Positions 26,172 to 35,151 of a stretch of 64,000 nucleotides of DNA are shown here, one piece after another. The notes beneath the pieces are model-generated. The model was given only the letters and a program-made list of their open reading frames with translations, was not told where the DNA came from and made no database searches. Origin of the DNA: Desemzia incerta. Its GTDB lineage: Bacteria > Bacillota > Bacilli > Lactobacillales > Carnobacteriaceae. A program made the translations under genes and the position numbers. The first letter of the stretch is position 1. The number at the start of each line of letters is the position of its first letter. The stretch covers positions 20,679-84,678 of the forward strand of contig NZ_FOXW01000009.1 in assembly GCF_900115825.1 (NCBI RefSeq). The letters run 5' to 3'.

Positions 26172-26876
26172 TTATTCGCCATAAAGCAATAAGTCATCTA
26201 AATCATGAATCTTAATCTTTTTACCAGGCAGCTGTTGAATTAATCCCTCATTTTCTAGTTCAGTAAATTTGCGGCTGATGCTTTCAGGTGTTGTTCCTAA
26301 ATAGGAAGCAATATCTTTTTTTGCCATTGGTAAAGTGATGGTTGGAGAGTTGTCCATTTCAGGTTCCACACTTTCTGCCAAAAATAAAATTAAACGGGTA
26401 GTTACTTGTTCTACTGCTACTTGTGTCGTTTGACGTTCTGAACTTTCTAACCGTTTAGACATTTCCGCCAATAGTTTTAAAGAAATAGCTGGGTATTGTT
26501 CCAGAAAATCTTGGACATCTTTTTGCTGAATCATACAGACAACGGTATCTCGGGTTGCTTCGGCATATTCCTCGTGTACTGCATCCGGGTTGAACAAGGT
26601 CCATTCTCCGGTGAAATCACCAGGGTTCAAGATCCGCACTAGCTGCTCTTTGCCAGAGTCTGCCAATCGATAAATACGGATTTTCCCACGATTGATAATA
26701 TATAAAGTATCCTCTTTTTCTTGTGAACGAAACAGAAACTCTCCTTTTTGATACTGTTTCGTGTGGGCTTTTTCAGCAATGTAATTCATCGCGCTATCCT
26801 CTAAGTGATTGAATATTGGAACCAAGCGGATACAGGCTGCGTGGTCACCAATTTCATGATGGGTATGTTTAGTCAA
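26172..26876 (-). CDS. Crp/Fnr-family regulator, FNR-like protein (FLP) type, copy 1
   Basis: The 234-residue protein has a cyclic-nucleotide-binding-like sensor domain (about 20-140) and a helix-turn-helix with TTPESISRKF. The E..SR pattern is what FNR uses to read TTGAT half-sites. It lacks the N-terminal cysteine cluster that holds the iron-sulfur centre of FNR. It has instead two well-separated cysteines, Cys15 and Cys113, matching the redox disulfide pair described for FLP of lactobacilli and lactococci. Its own promoter carries a perfect FNR box, so it is probably autoregulated. It is a clear paralogue of the regulator at 47287. Confidence 0.9.
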   Translation of the reverse strand: MTKHTHHEIGDHAACIRLVPIFNHLEDSAMNYIAEKAHTKQYQKGEFLFRSQEKEDTLYIINRGKIRIYRLADSGKEQLVRILNPGDFTGEWTLFNPDAVHEEYAEATRDTVVCMIQQKDVQDFLEQYPAISLKLLAEMSKRLESSERQTTQVAVEQVTTRLILFLAESVEPEMDNSPTITLPMAKKDIASYLGTTPESISRKFTELENEGLIQQLPGKKIKIHDLDDLLLYGE

Positions 26877-26920
26877 TTCATTCTCCCCCTTTATTTATTT
26901 TGTTTATATTCGCTGCTTTT

Positions 26921-26962
26921 ATTATATAAGTCTCTTACTACAAAAAAATTGATGCACATCAA
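26921..26962 (-). promoter_or_regulatory. FNR-type box and -10, regulator copy 1 promoter
   Basis: TTGATGCACATCAA (26949-26962, plus-strand reading) lies 22 nt upstream of the minus-strand TATAAT (26921-26926). Confidence 0.8.
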
Positions 26963-27020
26963 GAAAATGGAAAAAGGACTGGAAAGAATTCCAATCCCTA
27001 AATCAGCTTCTACTTTTACC

Positions 27021-27578
27021 TTAATCTTCATCCTCATCAAGAGCGTCATCATCTTCTAATGCTTCTTTACCAATGAACGCTTGCAGCATCCAAATGTTCT
27101 TGTCTAAGTCATTTTTAAAAGCAATCAATGTATCTTCTAAAGCATCGTCACCCTCGTCTTGAGCTAAACGAATCGTGCGAATAGTTAGGTCACGAGTGCT
27201 TCTGAAGTCCTCGATAATATTTTCAACCATGTCTTCTGCTTTAGCGTATTTATTAACTGCATCTTCCGAAAGCATCGAATATTTTTCAAATTCAACCGTT
27301 GTCGAAGCAGGTTTATGCCCAGAAGTAATTAGACGCTCCGCAAGTTTGTCGAACCATTTTTCATTTTCGTTATACAACTCTTCAAATTTTTCATGCAACG
27401 TAAAGAAATTGGCTCCTTTTACATACCAGTGATATTGGTGCAGTTTCATATGTAATGTATGCATGTTGCCTAAAAGATGATCCGCAATGGCCGCTGCATT
27501 AATTTTCGTATGATGAACATGTTCCTTGTGTTCTTGTTCTGCTTGCAATCTTTCTTGAGCTGTTTTATTTTTTACCAT
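27021..27578 (-). CDS. dps: Dps-family ferritin-like DNA-protecting protein
   Basis: The 185-residue protein forms the Dps four-helix bundle, with the ferroxidase ligands in LHQYHWYVKG and the ELYNENEKWFD segment. Dps dodecamers oxidise and store iron with peroxide and so protect DNA. The N-terminal 25 residues are charged (KNKTAQERLQAEQEHKEHVHH) and could bind DNA or metal; the C-terminus is highly acidic (EDDDALDEDED). An FNR-type box promoter lies upstream, linking it to the same regulon as the P-ATPase. Confidence 0.93.
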   Translation of the reverse strand: MVKNKTAQERLQAEQEHKEHVHHTKINAAAIADHLLGNMHTLHMKLHQYHWYVKGANFFTLHEKFEELYNENEKWFDKLAERLITSGHKPASTTVEFEKYSMLSEDAVNKYAKAEDMVENIIEDFRSTRDLTIRTIRLAQDEGDDALEDTLIAFKNDLDKNIWMLQAFIGKEALEDDDALDEDED

Positions 27579-27657
27579 GATTCATTCCTCCTGTGGTTTA
27601 TCTCATTTTTTATTCCTTTCAGCCTTGATTTGCGCCTCCTTTTTCTTTGTTGTATTT

Positions 27658-27699
27658 AGTATAGGATAGATTTTCGGTAAAATAATTGACGTGCATCAA
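27658..27699 (-). promoter_or_regulatory. FNR-type box and -10, dps promoter
   Basis: TTGACGTGCATCAA (27686-27699, plus-strand reading) lies 22 nt upstream of the minus-strand TATACT (27658-27663). Confidence 0.75.
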
Positions 27700-27705
27700 G
27701 AAAAA

Positions 27706-27928
27706 GAAAAAAATAGCCAGTAGACTCCATCAAGAGTTCTACCTGCTATTCTTACACTTTTTATTTATCTGTTATCAAAAATCCGCTCCGGTTCCATCAT
27801 ACACCAATCAATCCCGTCTTTTTTCTCTCCGCTATTCATTGATTTTATTCTACAGAAGGGACTTCCTTTTTTGTATGGATTTTATTCATTAACACAAAAT
27901 ATTTTACACTCTCTCATTTCACTGTCAA
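27706..27928 (-). ncRNA. Candidate minus-strand transcript between mscL and dps
   Basis: On the minus strand a perfect -35 TTGACA (27923-27928) and TAAAAT -10 (27901-27906) are spaced by 16 nt. About 150 nt later an imperfect hairpin (27712-27750) followed by a T-rich run forms a terminator, just before the dps FNR box. The roughly 190-nt product covers no convincing gene; a 25-codon frame (MNSGEKKDGIDWCMMEPER...) lacks an SD. A small RNA or a tiny protein gene is possible. Confidence 0.45.
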
Positions 27929-27975
27929 TTAAATCCATATAATACTATAATAAGTAAATAAGGGGGTGAAAGAAT

Positions 27976-28389
27976 ATGAAAAATTTTATGCAAGAATTTA
28001 AAGAATTTGCTTTTAGAGGAAATGTTTTAGACTTAGCAATTGGGGTTGTGATTGGTTCTGCTTTTACAGCAATCGTAACTTCGCTAGTAGACAACATTAT
28101 CAGCCCTATTGTTGGCGCTCTTACTGGTGGCTCAGATTTATCGAATTTATCTTTTACAATTATTGGAGTTGAACTCACTTATGGAGCTTTTATCAGTTCA
28201 GTGATTGACTTCTTGATTATTGCACTCGTTATCTTTTTGTTTGTAAAAGTCATCAATAATGCTCAGAATAAATTTACGAAGCAAATGGATGAAGAAGAGA
28301 TCGAAGTTGAAGTCCCACCTGCTGAGCAATACTTAAAAGAAATACGCGATTTACTTGCCAAAGATGAATCCAAAGATGATATTATCTAG
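27976..28389 (+). CDS. mscL: Large-conductance mechanosensitive channel
   Basis: MscL forms a pentameric membrane pore that releases solutes during osmotic downshock. The 137-residue protein starts MKNFMQEFKEFAFRGNVLDLAIGVVIG, the classic amphipathic helix and first transmembrane segment. A periplasmic loop, a second helix (VIDFLIIALVIFLFVKVINN) and a charged C-terminal bundle ending LKEIRDLLAKDE follow. GGGGGTGAAAG precedes the start, and TATAAT at 27938-27943 or 27946-27951 is the likely -10. Confidence 0.95.
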   Translation: MKNFMQEFKEFAFRGNVLDLAIGVVIGSAFTAIVTSLVDNIISPIVGALTGGSDLSNLSFTIIGVELTYGAFISSVIDFLIIALVIFLFVKVINNAQNKFTKQMDEEEIEVEVPPAEQYLKEIRDLLAKDESKDDII

Positions 28390-28400
28390 TGCGCAAAACA

Positions 28401-28444
28401 AAACACTTCTCCCTAAAATTAAATTTAGAGAGAAGTGTTTTTTC
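28401..28444. terminator. Bidirectional terminator between mscL and adhE
   Basis: AAACACTTCTC pairs with GAGAAGTGTTT, with A and T runs on both sides, between the two convergent stops. Confidence 0.85.
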
Positions 28445-28452
28445 GTGCCTTT

Positions 28453-31053
28453 TTAACCTTCGTAAGTGGCGTATAAAATTTCTTTTAATTCAGCAATCAA
28501 CGGTTCTTTTGGATTAGCCGTCGTACATTGATCTTCAAAAGCCAACTCTGCTAGTCTATCTGCCGCTTTATCCAATTGGTTTTTCGATACACCTTGCTCT
28601 TTCATGCTCATTTGGATATTCAACTTTTTACCAAGTGCGTAAATTCTTTGAACCAATGCTTCTACTAAATCAGCTGTAGTTTCTCCTTTTAATCCAAGGT
28701 AACGAGCAATCTCAGCATAGTCTTCATCGGCTCTGAAGTACTCATATTTTGGAAAAATTTGATGTTTCGTTGGAGCTGATGCATTGTAGCGAATGACATG
28801 CGGCATAAGAATCGCATTTGCTCTACCATGCGGTATTTCAAATTCAGCACCAATTTTATGAGCTAACGAATGATTGATCCCTAGGAATGCATTTGCAAAT
28901 GCCATACCAGCTAAAGTAGAAGCATTATGCATTTTTTCTCTTGCTTCTTCTGTACCATAAGCATAAGATTCTTCCAAGTATTCAAAGACCAATTTGATTG
29001 CTTGCAAGCTCAGACCTTTTGTAAAGTCACTTGCCATAACAGATACGTAAGACTCTATTGCGTGGGTCAACACATCCATACCTGTATCCGCTGTGATTGA
29101 TTTGGGCACAGTCATGACAAACTGGGAATCGATAATTGCTACATCAGGTGTCAAAGCATAGTCTGCTAATGGGTATTTCACATTGATGGCATTATCTGTA
29201 ATGACTGTAAATGGAGTTACTTCTGATCCTGTACCTGATGTTGTTGGTATCGCAACAAAGGTCGTTTTTTTGAGATCTGGAATCTTATACGTTCTCTTAC
29301 GGATGTCCATGAATTTTTGTTTCGCTCCGCTAAAGCTGGATTCTGGTTGCTCGTAGAACAGCCACATTCCTTTAGCAGCATCCATTGCTGAACCGCCACC
29401 TAAAGCAATGATCGTATCTGGTTGGAATTCTTTCATTGCTGCTGTACCGCGTTCAACCGTTTCAATAGAAGGGTTCGGTTCAACATCTGAAAAAATGCGT
29501 ACAGCTACTGAATCTTGACGCTTGTTCAATTCATTTTCCACAATATCTGCATATCCGAATTCAACCATTCCTGGATCACACACAATAAAAGCGCGTTTAA
29601 CATTCGGCATTTTCTGTAAGTACTGAACAGAATTTTTTTCGAAGTAGATTTTTGGCGGCAATTTAAACCATTGCATATTGTTTCTCCTTTTAGCTACTGT
29701 TTTCAAATTGATCAAATTGACTGCTGAAACGTTTGTAGAAACTGAGTTACGACCGTAACTTCCGCAACCAAGTGTCAATGATGGAAGCATATTATTATAA
29801 ATATCCCCGATCCCGCCTTGAGCAGTTGGCGAATTGACGATGATCCGGCCTGCTTTCATTTTTTCACCAAATTCTGCTGCAAGATCCATTCGTTTTGTAT
29901 GAATAGCAGCGGAGTGGCCTAAGCCGCCAAGCTCCAACATTTTTTGGCACAATTCAAATCCGTGTTCAGTAGTCTCTGCTTTTAACATGGCTAACACAGG
30001 AGATAATTTTTCTCTGGATAAAGGATAATCGCTTCCTACGCCTTCCAACTCCGCCATCAGTATTTTTGTTCCTTTCGGAGCTTTGATGCCTGCAAGCTGT
30101 GCAATCGTGTCTGCAGACTGTCCGACAATAGCAGGATTAACTGCTGTTTTATCCATTGTCATGACTGCATCTTCCAATAAAGGCAACTCTTTTTTAGAAA
30201 CGAAGTAAACACCTTGACCCTCAAATTCAAAACGGACCTCTGAGTAAATTTCTTTGTCGACGATCACTGCCTGTTCAGAAGCACAGATCATTCCATTATC
30301 AAAGGTTTTAGAAACAATGACATCATTTACAGCACGTTTGATTTTTGCTGTCTTTTCAATATAACTTGGAACGTTTCCCGGTCCTACCCCAAGAGCTGGC
30401 TTGCCTGTTGAATACGCTGCTTTGACCATTCCTGAACCACCTGTAGCTAAAACGATGGCAATATCCGGATGGTTCATCAAACCATTAGTCGCTTCTAAAG
30501 ATGGTGTTTCGATCCATTGAATAATATTATTTGGTGCGCCTGCCTTTACTGCAGCTTCATACAACACTTTAGCTACTTCGGCAGATGATTTTTGCGCACT
30601 TGGATGGAATGCAAAAATGATTGGATTTCTTGTTTTAACCGCAATCAATGCTTTAAACATTGTAGTTGAAGTTGGATTTGTCACTGGAGTCACTCCGCAA
30701 ACTACACCAACTGGACTAGCGATCGTCATTACGCCTGCTTGTTCATCATCTTGGATGATCCCTACTGTTTTATCATTTTTAATGTCATGCCAGATGGATT
30801 CTGTCGCAAACATATTTTTCACACATTTGTCTTCGTAAATCCCTCTTTTTGTTTCTTCTACAGCCATTTTTGCTAAGCGCATATGGTCGTTCAATCCAGC
30901 TAACGCCATTTGATGAACAATATGATCGATCTGCTCTTGATTGAAATCTTCCAATTCAACCAAAGCATGCTTCGCTTTATTGGTATATTTCTGAATCATT
31001 TCTTCTACAGTAACTTCTGACTTTTTCATTTCTTTTACAACTTCTTTTAACAT
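28453..31053 (-). CDS. adhE: Bifunctional acetaldehyde-CoA/alcohol dehydrogenase
   Basis: AdhE converts acetyl-CoA through acetaldehyde to ethanol using two NADH, the main ethanol branch of anaerobic sugar fermentation. The 866-residue protein joins an aldehyde dehydrogenase domain (about 1-440, catalytic Cys in FDNGMICASEQAV) to an iron-dependent alcohol dehydrogenase domain (about 460-866). The second domain has GGGSAMDAAKGMW and the metal-binding HAIESYVSVMASDF, HSLAHKIGAEF and IPHGRANAILMPHV segments. GGAGGG just before ATG 31053 argues against the ATG at 31086. The promoter has Rex-like sites, consistent with NADH control. Confidence 0.97.
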   Translation of the reverse strand: MLKEVVKEMKKSEVTVEEMIQKYTNKAKHALVELEDFNQEQIDHIVHQMALAGLNDHMRLAKMAVEETKRGIYEDKCVKNMFATESIWHDIKNDKTVGIIQDDEQAGVMTIASPVGVVCGVTPVTNPTSTTMFKALIAVKTRNPIIFAFHPSAQKSSAEVAKVLYEAAVKAGAPNNIIQWIETPSLEATNGLMNHPDIAIVLATGGSGMVKAAYSTGKPALGVGPGNVPSYIEKTAKIKRAVNDVIVSKTFDNGMICASEQAVIVDKEIYSEVRFEFEGQGVYFVSKKELPLLEDAVMTMDKTAVNPAIVGQSADTIAQLAGIKAPKGTKILMAELEGVGSDYPLSREKLSPVLAMLKAETTEHGFELCQKMLELGGLGHSAAIHTKRMDLAAEFGEKMKAGRIIVNSPTAQGGIGDIYNNMLPSLTLGCGSYGRNSVSTNVSAVNLINLKTVAKRRNNMQWFKLPPKIYFEKNSVQYLQKMPNVKRAFIVCDPGMVEFGYADIVENELNKRQDSVAVRIFSDVEPNPSIETVERGTAAMKEFQPDTIIALGGGSAMDAAKGMWLFYEQPESSFSGAKQKFMDIRKRTYKIPDLKKTTFVAIPTTSGTGSEVTPFTVITDNAINVKYPLADYALTPDVAIIDSQFVMTVPKSITADTGMDVLTHAIESYVSVMASDFTKGLSLQAIKLVFEYLEESYAYGTEEAREKMHNASTLAGMAFANAFLGINHSLAHKIGAEFEIPHGRANAILMPHVIRYNASAPTKHQIFPKYEYFRADEDYAEIARYLGLKGETTADLVEALVQRIYALGKKLNIQMSMKEQGVSKNQLDKAADRLAELAFEDQCTTANPKEPLIAELKEILYATYEG

Positions 31054-31091
31054 TACTTTCCCTCCATAACTTGTTATGTTTTTCACATATG

Positions 31092-31164
31092 ATTATAGCT
31101 CGCTAATTTCGGAAAGTAAAGCATTTTTGTGATTAAATTCACTTGAATCTGTATCACAAATTCG
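31092..31164 (-). promoter_or_regulatory. adhE promoter with two Rex-like boxes
   Basis: On the minus strand TTTACT (31115-31120) and TATAAT (31092-31097) have an ideal 17-nt spacer. Just upstream, 31127-31144 reads AAGTGAATTTAATCACAA on the minus strand. An adjoining site reads TTGTGATACAGATTCAAG. Both resemble the Rex consensus TTGTGAAW4TTCACAA. Rex represses such promoters until NADH rises. The DNA from here to 31330 is AT-rich, with no ORF. Confidence 0.65.
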
Positions 31165-31330
31165 TTCTTCCTGTTTCAGTCTGTTCAATCATTTTCGTTT
31201 GAAAAGAAAGGAAAAACTTCTATTTAATGTGTTGTACATAATTGAATGTTCAAAAAACAGTTCAAAACATTGTTACATTGTGAGCATATTTTTTTTTGAA
31301 TTTTTTATTTTTTGTCCTAAATTTATACCA

Positions 31331-31370
31331 AAACAGGTATGGGCCTTAAAAGGCTCATACCTGTTTTCTT
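31331..31370 (-). terminator. Terminator of rsmI
   Basis: AAACAGGTATGGGCCTT pairs with AAGGCTCATACCTGTTT (one G-U), with T runs on the minus strand just after the rsmI stop. Confidence 0.85.
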
Positions 31371-31372
31371 TA

Positions 31373-32254
31373 CTAATCTATTTCATGATAAGCAGCATAC
31401 ACTTCTTGTTTTTTCAGTTCACGTACTTTGGCTACTTCTTTTATCGCTTCTTTACTGCGCAAGTTATGTTCTTCCATCATTAGTTGAACGTGTTCTTGTA
31501 TCGTCAATGTGTTCCAACTTGTATCTTCTTCAGGAAATAAAGAGCCTTCACTATTGCCTTCTACAATCAAACAAAACTCTCCGCGAATTTCTGAGGTCTG
31601 AGCCCATTCAAGTACTTCACTCAGGGTTCCGCGAATAAATTCCTCATAACGTTTCGTCAGTTCACGACACAAAACGATTTTTCTAGTGTCACCTAATACG
31701 GTTCCCATATTTTTCAACACCTCTTTTAAGCGATGCGGCGACTCATATAAGATAACCGTCTCTGGACGCTGGTTCAATTCTTCTAGCGCTTCGATCTGGT
31801 CTTTCTTTTTGCGTGGTAAAAATCCATAAAAATAAAAAGGCTGTGGGCTGAGTCCAGAAGCAATCAATGCTGTAAGAGCTGCATTAGCTCCTGGAAGCGG
31901 CACGACTGTGATTCCCGACTCAATACAAGCTACTACTAAATCATGGCCTGGATCGCTAATAGAAGGCATTCCAGCATCACTCACTTGAGCAATATCTGAT
32001 CCATTTTCTAAACGTTCGATCAATTGCCCAATTCTTTCTTGAGAATTGTGCTCATGGAAACTGATTTGACTTGTCTTGATCTCAAAATGATTTAATAACT
32101 TTTGTGTATTGCGCGTGTCTTCCGAGGCAATAAGGTCTACCTCGTTTAAGGTTCGAATCGCCCGAAAAGTCATATCTTCTAAATTTCCGATTGGAGTCGG
32201 AACAAGATACAACGTTCCTGTGGACTGAACCTCAAAACTCTTTTGCTGAAACAT
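31373..32254 (-). CDS. rsmI: 16S rRNA (cytidine1402-2'-O)-methyltransferase
   Basis: RsmI adds the 2'-O-methyl group to C1402 in the decoding centre of 16S rRNA. The 293-residue protein has the tetrapyrrole-methylase-like fold. [18 protein letters not shown], the [14 protein letters not shown] stretch, [11 protein letters not shown] and [16 protein letters not shown] are family hallmarks. It is the last gene of the run trmN6, GIY-YIG, rsmI and overlaps its upstream neighbour by 23 nt. This order equals yabB-yazA-yabC of Bacillus subtilis. Confidence 0.96.
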   Translation of the reverse strand: MFQQKSFEVQSTGTLYLVPTPIGNLEDMTFRAIRTLNEVDLIASEDTRNTQKLLNHFEIKTSQISFHEHNSQERIGQLIERLENGSDIAQVSDAGMPSISDPGHDLVVACIESGITVVPLPGANAALTALIASGLSPQPFYFYGFLPRKKKDQIEALEELNQRPETVILYESPHRLKEVLKNMGTVLGDTRKIVLCRELTKRYEEFIRGTLSEVLEWAQTSEIRGEFCLIVEGNSEGSLFPEEDTSWNTLTIQEHVQLMMEEHNLRSKEAIKEVAKVRELKKQEVYAAYHEID

Positions 32255-32582
32255 GTGCAGTTTCCTCCTTAGTTTCTACCATTTCCAAGTTCACCACGCA
32301 TGCCTGCCGGGTATCGAGCGGGAATTTCACCCCTCGTTGCATGAGATAGCTTTCTTTCTTTTTACGGGTTTGCTTCTTAAATGCGTATTCTGCTTTTGTG
32401 GCTTCGCTTCTAGTAAAAAAGCCCTCAGCATAAATCATCTTTGCTGGACGCCTGTTACTCGGCTTCGTATACTTAGCACCTGTTCCAGCATTGTGTTCAG
32501 CTTCTCGGCGCTTTAAATCGGTTGTATAACCGCCATAAAATGTTCCGTCCGCACAAAACAATACATAAAAGTAGCTAATCAC
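32232..32582 (-). CDS. GIY-YIG nuclease-domain protein (YazA family)
   Basis: The 116-residue protein has a GIY-YIG fold: [22 protein letters not shown] carries the YVL...YGGYT core, and the [13 protein letters not shown] and [11 protein letters not shown] segments contain the conserved Arg and Glu region. UPF0213/YazA proteins of this size are common, but their substrate is unknown. The start is taken as GTG 32582, which overlaps the trmN6 stop as GTGATTAG; the ATG at 32606 would extend into poorly conserved sequence. It is translationally coupled on both sides. Confidence 0.88.
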   Translation of the reverse strand: MISYFYVLFCADGTFYGGYTTDLKRREAEHNAGTGAKYTKPSNRRPAKMIYAEGFFTRSEATKAEYAFKKQTRKKKESYLMQRGVKFPLDTRQACVVNLEMVETKEETAHVSAKEF

Positions 32583-33333
32583 TTTCTTTTCCAAATAACA
32601 TAGCACTCACTTCCGGCAAGTATTCATTCTCTTCGTTGTAGACGATCAAAGGAGGCAACACTCTAAAACCAGTATCTTTACCATCTTTGATTCCTTCAAT
32701 CAAAATCGTATTGGCTTCTTTCCCAATTTTAGGATACACAAACCGTAGTTTTTTCGGTGCTAATCGATGAGCTTTCATCGTTTCTAAAATCTCCAGCAAC
32801 CGATCCGGACGATGGACAAAATAAGCTTTGCCATTCATTTTCAGCAATCCGCTGGTCACTTCCATCACTTCTTCCAAGTTCGTGTGCAGTTCATGACGGG
32901 CGATCGCTAAATGTTGATTCGGATTGCGCGTACTTTTCTCAGTAGCTGCGAAATAAGGTGGGTTGCACGTCACTACATCCACCGTATCTTTGGGTATCCA
33001 ATTCGATACATCTCCAATAGCTCCTTTAATTACCGACACCTGATCTTGCAGATTATTCATGCGAATACTGCGCTCAGCCATATTAGCCAATCGCTCTTGC
33101 AATTCGATTCCGATCACTGGGCTCTTTGTTTTTTGACTAAGGATTAACCCAATAACGCCATTTCCTGCACATAAATCCACTACTTTTCCTTTGTGGTGCT
33201 TAGGAACTTGAGCAAAATCTGCTAGTAAAATCGCATCAAGTGAAAATGAAAACACTGATGGACTTTGGATAATACTTAAATCATGGCTGATCAATCGGTC
33301 GAGCCTTTCGTCGTTTTGTAATAACTGATCCAT
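32575..33333 (-). CDS. trmN6: tRNA1(Val) adenine-37-N6-methyltransferase (YabB/TrmN6 family)
   Basis: The 252-residue protein is a SAM-dependent methyltransferase with motif [14 protein letters not shown], an acidic motif [10 protein letters not shown] and the N6-adenine signature NPPYF. The N-terminal [15 protein letters not shown] stretch is specific to the YabB/TrmN6 group. ATG 33333 is preceded by TGGAGGAAG, making the ATG at 33354 unlikely. It heads a coupled trio with the GIY-YIG gene and rsmI. Confidence 0.9.
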   Translation of the reverse strand: MDQLLQNDERLDRLISHDLSIIQSPSVFSFSLDAILLADFAQVPKHHKGKVVDLCAGNGVIGLILSQKTKSPVIGIELQERLANMAERSIRMNNLQDQVSVIKGAIGDVSNWIPKDTVDVVTCNPPYFAATEKSTRNPNQHLAIARHELHTNLEEVMEVTSGLLKMNGKAYFVHRPDRLLEILETMKAHRLAPKKLRFVYPKIGKEANTILIEGIKDGKDTGFRVLPPLIVYNEENEYLPEVSAMLFGKESD

Positions 33334-33417
33334 TTTTACACTTCCTCCATACACTATACTTTTTTATTATAGCATAATGAAGGTATCCCATTTGATAGAA
33401 GTTTTGCCTTCACAGCG

Positions 33418-34401
33418 TTATTTATCTAAAGATAGAATGATTTTCCCGATATTTTTATTGGACTCCATATAGCGGTGTGCTTCTTGCACTTCTTCAAATG
33501 GAAACACGCGGTCTATGATCGGATGGATCTTCTTATTTTTGAAATGAGGCAAGGCATCTTTGACAAAATCGGCTGTCAATTCAGCTTTGTATTCATCACT
33601 TCTAGCAGTCAGCAAAGTTCCTTTAAGCGTGATTCTTTTTCCCATCAATTCCCACAAGTTCATTTCTTTTATCACTGCTCCGCCTAATGTTCCAATGACG
33701 ATCCAACGACCATCCACTTTAATCGAGCGGAAGTTCTTCTCCCAATAAGAAGCCCCTACAAAGTCTAAAATCAAATCGACTCCTCTGCCTTGAGTCACTT
33801 CTTCAACGCGTTCAGAAAAATCCTCTGTTTTGTAATTGATCGCTGCATCCGCCCCTAAGCTTTTGCAAAAATCCAACTTTTCTTGCGACCCGGCAGTAGT
33901 GATCACGGTTGCTTTTGTCAAAACTTTGGCTAGTTGAATGGCAGCAGTTCCTACTCCGCTCCCGCCTGCATGAATCAGCACCGTTTCGCCTTCTTTTAAC
34001 TCACCCAGCCAGTACAATGTCTGGTACGCCGTCAAGAATACCTCAGGGATAGCCGTCCCTTCTTCAAATGAAAACTCATCTGGCAACACGATAGCTCTTT
34101 CCACAGGTATCGTCACATACTCTGCATAACTTCCATTATTGACTAAACTCGCTACTCGAGTTCCTGGAGCAAAACCAGGATTTCCACTGTTGTTTTCTTC
34201 CACTACCCCAGCCATTTCGACACCTAAGATAGGATAAGGAGGCTGCAGCTGGTTGCTTTCTCGTTTCAAAATGTCTGTTCTGTTGATAGCACTTGCAGCC
34301 ACTTTCACTAGCAGCTCTCCTTCACGAGCTACAGGTTTTTCACGGTCTTCAATCACTAGTTCCTCTGCACTTCCTGGTTGTTTGATACTAACAGCTTTCA
34401 T
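33418..34401 (-). CDS. NAD(P)H:quinone oxidoreductase, zinc-independent MDR family
   Basis: The 327-residue protein is a medium-chain dehydrogenase with an N-terminal GroES-like domain. Its nucleotide-binding Rossmann domain has VLIHAGGSGVGTAAIQLAK, and ITTAGSQEKLDFCKSLGADAAINY follows. It lacks the catalytic zinc cysteine pattern, so it belongs with quinone reductases of the PIG3/QorA type that reduce quinones or enones with NADPH. It interrupts the otherwise conserved yabA-trmN6 order, so it was probably inserted here. No terminator is obvious after it. Confidence 0.88.
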   Translation of the reverse strand: MKAVSIKQPGSAEELVIEDREKPVAREGELLVKVAASAINRTDILKRESNQLQPPYPILGVEMAGVVEENNSGNPGFAPGTRVASLVNNGSYAEYVTIPVERAIVLPDEFSFEEGTAIPEVFLTAYQTLYWLGELKEGETVLIHAGGSGVGTAAIQLAKVLTKATVITTAGSQEKLDFCKSLGADAAINYKTEDFSERVEEVTQGRGVDLILDFVGASYWEKNFRSIKVDGRWIVIGTLGGAVIKEMNLWELMGKRITLKGTLLTARSDEYKAELTADFVKDALPHFKNKKIHPIIDRVFPFEEVQEAHRYMESNKNIGKIILSLDK

Positions 34402-34506
34402 GTTATCTCACCTTTCTGGGTCCTTTTGTTTATTTACTATAACACGTCATTTTTTAGATATCTATTCGCATGCCACAGCTTCAAAACTGGGCGAATTTCT
34501 ATTTTT

Positions 34507-34646
34507 CGGCCATGAGTTGTTATGCATTAGTGCTCATGGCCGTTCGTTGCTGCCTTTTCGGCCATGAAGAGTTTGTCGCTCGCTCTCATGGCCGAAATGA
34601 ATCCAATATTAGCCATGAGGTCTCAATTCTAGATCCTCATGGCTGA
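34507..34646. repeat. Array of 52-bp units with alternating CGGCCATGAG / CTCATGGCCG arms
   Basis: Three units begin at 34507, 34559 and 34610 (periods 52 and 51). Each has CGGCCATGAR followed 26 bp later by its reverse complement CTCATGGCCG (34533, 34585, about 34636), with unrelated fill between. The third unit is diverged (TAGCCATGAGG / CCTCATGGCTG). It lies in an ORF-free gap between yabA and the quinone reductase gene. Confidence 0.85.
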
Positions 34647-34762
34647 TAAATGGTTTCCTTTGTCTTTTGCGATTCTAGCAGCATTTATTTGACCCACAAA
34701 AAATACCCATCCATTACCAATCATTAGACTGGTATTGTCTGAGTATTCTAATACGTTTTAAA

Positions 34763-35131
34763 TTAGCGACGCTCACCATAAATAACGTTCAAACAAAACG
34801 CGCACGATTCATCGTTGACTCTTCTTGAGCCGTAGAACACATTACAGACATGGAATCCATCTTCATAAATTTTTTCCAAATTCAGTCGGGATTTTGACAT
34901 TTCCGTTCCGCTTGCTTCTTTGTTTGCATCTTCTTGCTGTTTTTCCAAATCTGTCAGACGGTCTCTTAAATGTTGATTCTCGATTCTCAATGATGCATTT
35001 TCTTCAACAAGTGCTTCGACTTCATCTTTTAATTCTGAAATTCGATTCAATGTTTCGCCTGCATCATTTTCCAAACGATTGAAACTATCAAACAATGCTT
35101 TTTTATCCATTTTCTCACCCACGCTTATCAT
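34763..35131 (-). CDS. yabA: DNA replication initiation control protein YabA
   Basis: YabA binds DnaA and the DnaN clamp and limits re-initiation of replication. The 122-residue protein has an N-terminal leucine-zipper-like coiled coil (about 15-70, LKDEVEALVEENASLRIENQHLRDRL). A C-terminal zinc module has Cys/His ligands in EDGFHVCNVFYG and SCAFCLNVIY. Homologues begin at MDKKALF (ATG 35110), but the better SD (AAAGGAG) stands before ATG 35131, so both starts are possible. It directly follows holB; the ricT/yaaT gene found between them in many Firmicutes is absent. Confidence 0.94.
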   Translation of the reverse strand: MISVGEKMDKKALFDSFNRLENDAGETLNRISELKDEVEALVEENASLRIENQHLRDRLTDLEKQQEDANKEASGTEMSKSRLNLEKIYEDGFHVCNVFYGSRRVNDESCAFCLNVIYGERR

Positions 35132-35151
35132 TGATCTCCTTTCAAAATAAG

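Noticed and set aside
34507..34646. CRISPR array
   Set aside because: The repeated arms are 10 bp and alternate in orientation, the copies are few and diverged, and there are no cas genes.
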